A stretch of DNA of 5,505 nt from Terriglobales bacterium (lineage in GTDB: Bacteria; Acidobacteriota; Terriglobia; Terriglobales; Acidobacteriaceae), in the NCBI GenBank assembly GCA_019241735.1, contig JAFAWN010000149.1, forward strand, positions 1 to 5,505, given 5' to 3'. The position numbers were made by a program, and so were the translations under genes. The notes beneath the pieces were generated by a model. The model saw only the letters and a program-made list of their open reading frames with translations. It was not told the origin of the DNA and searched no databases. Below, one piece after another: positions 4,017 to 5,505 of this stretch (position 1 is its first letter; every line of letters begins with the position of its first letter).

Positions 4017-5505
4017 ATGGCTACACGTTTAGGCCGATATGAGATCGATGGTGAACTGGGGCGCGGCGCCATGGGAGTGGTGTATCGCGCGCTGGATCCG
4101 AAAATCGACCGCATGGTTGCGATCAAGACGATTTCTTTGGCAGGGCAGGATCCTGAAGAAGAACAGGAGTACCGGGAAAGATTCGTGCTGGAGGCCAAGG
4201 CTGCAGGACGGCTGTCACACCCCGGCATCGTCACTATTTATGACGTTGGAGAAGAAGAAGGAAGCCGGACCCCCTACATTGTGATGGAGTTTGTCCGGGG
4301 CGAATCCCTCAAAAAGCTGCTAGGTGACAAAGGACGAAAGATTCCTCTGGAATCCGCGCTGCAGTTGGCACAGGAACTCGCGGAAGCATTGAACTACGCG
4401 CACACCCAAGGAGTGGTACATCGCGACATAAAGCCTGCGAATATTCTGGTCACCGCAGGTTGCCACGCAAAGATTGCAGATTTTGGCATTGCCAAACTGA
4501 ATCATTCAAACATGACTGTGGCTGGGCGCGTGCTGGGCAGCCCCGCATACATGGCGCCTGAACAACTGGCGGGGGAACCCGTGGATGCGCGGTCTGATCT
4601 GTTCTCGCTGGGGGTCGTGCTTTACAGCATGCTCACCGGCTACGGTCCGTTCCAAGGGAACAGCGCGGCCACAGTTGTTTACAAGGTTGTGAATCGCGAT
4701 CCCCTCCCGGTCTCGGCCTTCGATGCAGAATTACCCATGCAATTGGATTTAATTATCGCCCGGGCGATCGCGAAAGACCCTGCGCAGCGCTACCAAAGCG
4801 GCGCGGAATTGGCCCGGGATATAAAAACATTGCGCGAAGGCGGCTTCAGCCGCGGTGGGAAACTCCAGGCCGAATCTTTCGGCGATGGGAAACGGTCGCC
4901 AGAGGATACACAGACCCAGACGTCCACCAACTTCATGCGCTCGGTAATGAAGATTCGCCCAGCGGCGATGACTGACTCCGTTCCGCCCGCAGAAACCACA
5001 GCATCACCAGAGCCCCCGAAGACGTCTGCAACGCCGGTGGCCGCGATGACTGCCTCCTCTGTCGCCGCGCCGGTGGCGGTTAATCGAGCGCAGCCAGGCC
5101 GACGCCCAGTCCCGGCCTCGCTACACAAGGTTTACTTTGGAGTCGCGGTACTCACAGTTGTTATTTCAACTTTCGTTCTATATCAACGCATGCACAGCCA
5201 AAGCTCGTCGAAGATCGTAAGCACCGCTTCAGTCTCGAGCCCCTCTGCTGCACAGACTACAGCTGAGCTGAACACTCCTCCGGCCGCGATAAAAGATTCT
5301 GAGCTGAAAGATCGAAGTCAGTCCGGGGCAATGGGGAAAGGCTCGGACGATGCGATTACCACGACGCCACCCAAGCCTGCAATCCGGAAGCCGAGTCAAA
5401 AACCGCGGCCCAAGCCAGCCGTAAACACCGCCTGGAGCCCGTTGAAACCAATAGCAACCGCCGCAAATCCAGCGCTTCAGCCGGCTGCGGTGGTTGCGCC
5501 TCCGC
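4017..5505 (+). CDS. Transmembrane Hanks-type Ser/Thr protein kinase, 3'-truncated by the window
   Basis: The frame stays open from ATG 4017 to the window edge (496 complete codons, no stop). All kinase motifs are intact: Gly-rich loop GRGAMGVVY (residues 15-23), VAIK with Lys37, alpha-C Glu59, HRDIKPAN (catalytic Asp137, Asn142), DFG (Asp155), GSPAYMAPE (174-182) and DARSDLFSLGVVLY (190-203). The catalytic domain ends near 274. A Pro/Ala/Thr-rich linker follows, then one membrane span at about 372-389 and a Lys/Pro/Ala-rich outer segment that runs off the window. This is a PknB-like layout: the cytosolic kinase phosphorylates Ser/Thr of protein targets and the outer part probably senses or anchors. 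The P+1 residue is Ser175 instead of the usual Thr, a mild change. Start choice rests on the family-typical M-x-x-R-L-G-R-Y-E-I opening; the Shine-Dalgarno (GGGA, 4007-4010) is weak. Substrates are unknown. Confidence 0.95.
   Translation, partial: MATRLGRYEIDGELGRGAMGVVYRALDPKIDRMVAIKTISLAGQDPEEEQEYRERFVLEAKAAGRLSHPGIVTIYDVGEEEGSRTPYIVMEFVRGESLKKLLGDKGRKIPLESALQLAQELAEALNYAHTQGVVHRDIKPANILVTAGCHAKIADFGIAKLNHSNMTVAGRVLGSPAYMAPEQLAGEPVDARSDLFSLGVVLYSMLTGYGPFQGNSAATVVYKVVNRDPLPVSAFDAELPMQLDLIIARAIAKDPAQRYQSGAELARDIKTLREGGFSRGGKLQAESFGDGKRSPEDTQTQTSTNFMRSVMKIRPAAMTDSVPPAETTASPEPPKTSATPVAAMTASSVAAPVAVNRAQPGRRPVPASLHKVYFGVAVLTVVISTFVLYQRMHSQSSSKIVSTASVSSPSAAQTTAELNTPPAAIKDSELKDRSQSGAMGKGSDDAITTTPPKPAIRKPSQKPRPKPAVNTAWSPLKPIATAANPALQPAAVVAPP

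Noticed and set aside
3992..4042. Small ATG-initiated frame of 16 residues overlapping the kinase start, a possible leader peptide
   Set aside because: No Shine-Dalgarno precedes it, it ends 25 nt inside the kinase gene in another frame, and its sequence (MYFEAGTTDGYTFRPI) shows no attenuator-like codon run.
3836..4234. 132-residue minus-strand open frame across the divergent intergenic region and the kinase start
   Set aside because: Most of it is antisense to the conserved kinase N-lobe, the product is low-complexity Ser/Pro/Arg, and it would leave no promoter space for the CBS gene.
4965..5052. Repeated 10-mer GCGATGACTG (4965-4974 and 5043-5052) in the kinase linker
   Set aside because: It is a single short match within biased Ala/Met/Thr codons; flanks diverge at once, so there is no evidence for a real duplication.
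4790..5128. 112-residue minus-strand open frame opposite the kinase linker
   Set aside because: It is antisense to the low-complexity Ala/Pro linker of a clear kinase; such shadows are common in GC-rich linkers.

Overview
The window most resembles chromosome of an Acidobacteriota bacterium (Terriglobia/Koribacter-like). This is inferred from family content and moderately high GC, not from a marker gene. Long surface proteins built from SBBP beta-propeller repeats plus Gly/Ser/Thr-rich Ig-like repeats, secreted orphan proteins, and many Hanks-type kinases opening with a 'GRYEI..ELGRGAMG' N-terminus are all typical of that phylum. No rRNA, tRNA, IS element, CRISPR array or phage gene is visible.

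Layout: (1) 1-2496, plus strand: the 3' part of a very large secreted or surface protein whose 5' end lies outside the window. It has about six SBBP repeats, a cysteine-paired InlB-B-like repeat, two complete Ig-like domains and a third Ig-like domain split by an inserted hydrophobic module carrying a perfect lipobox (LTAC). A strong intrinsic terminator follows at 2516-2549. (2) 2643-3371, plus strand: a 242-residue secreted protein of unknown function. (3) 3398-3808, minus strand: a compact protein made of two CBS domains, convergent with gene 2; overlapping hairpins sit at the junction. (4) 4017 to the window end, plus strand: a transmembrane Ser/Thr protein kinase, cut off at the 3' edge and divergent from the CBS gene across a 208-bp intergenic region that holds several inverted repeats.

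The four genes are separate transcription units rather than one operon. The only pairing suggesting a functional link is the divergent CBS protein and kinase, which share an upstream region containing palindromes. Both are regulatory proteins: an adenine-nucleotide-sensing module and a membrane signalling kinase. The most unusual item is the membrane/lipobox module inserted inside the last Ig-like domain of the large surface protein. I see no complete new multi-gene system in this window.
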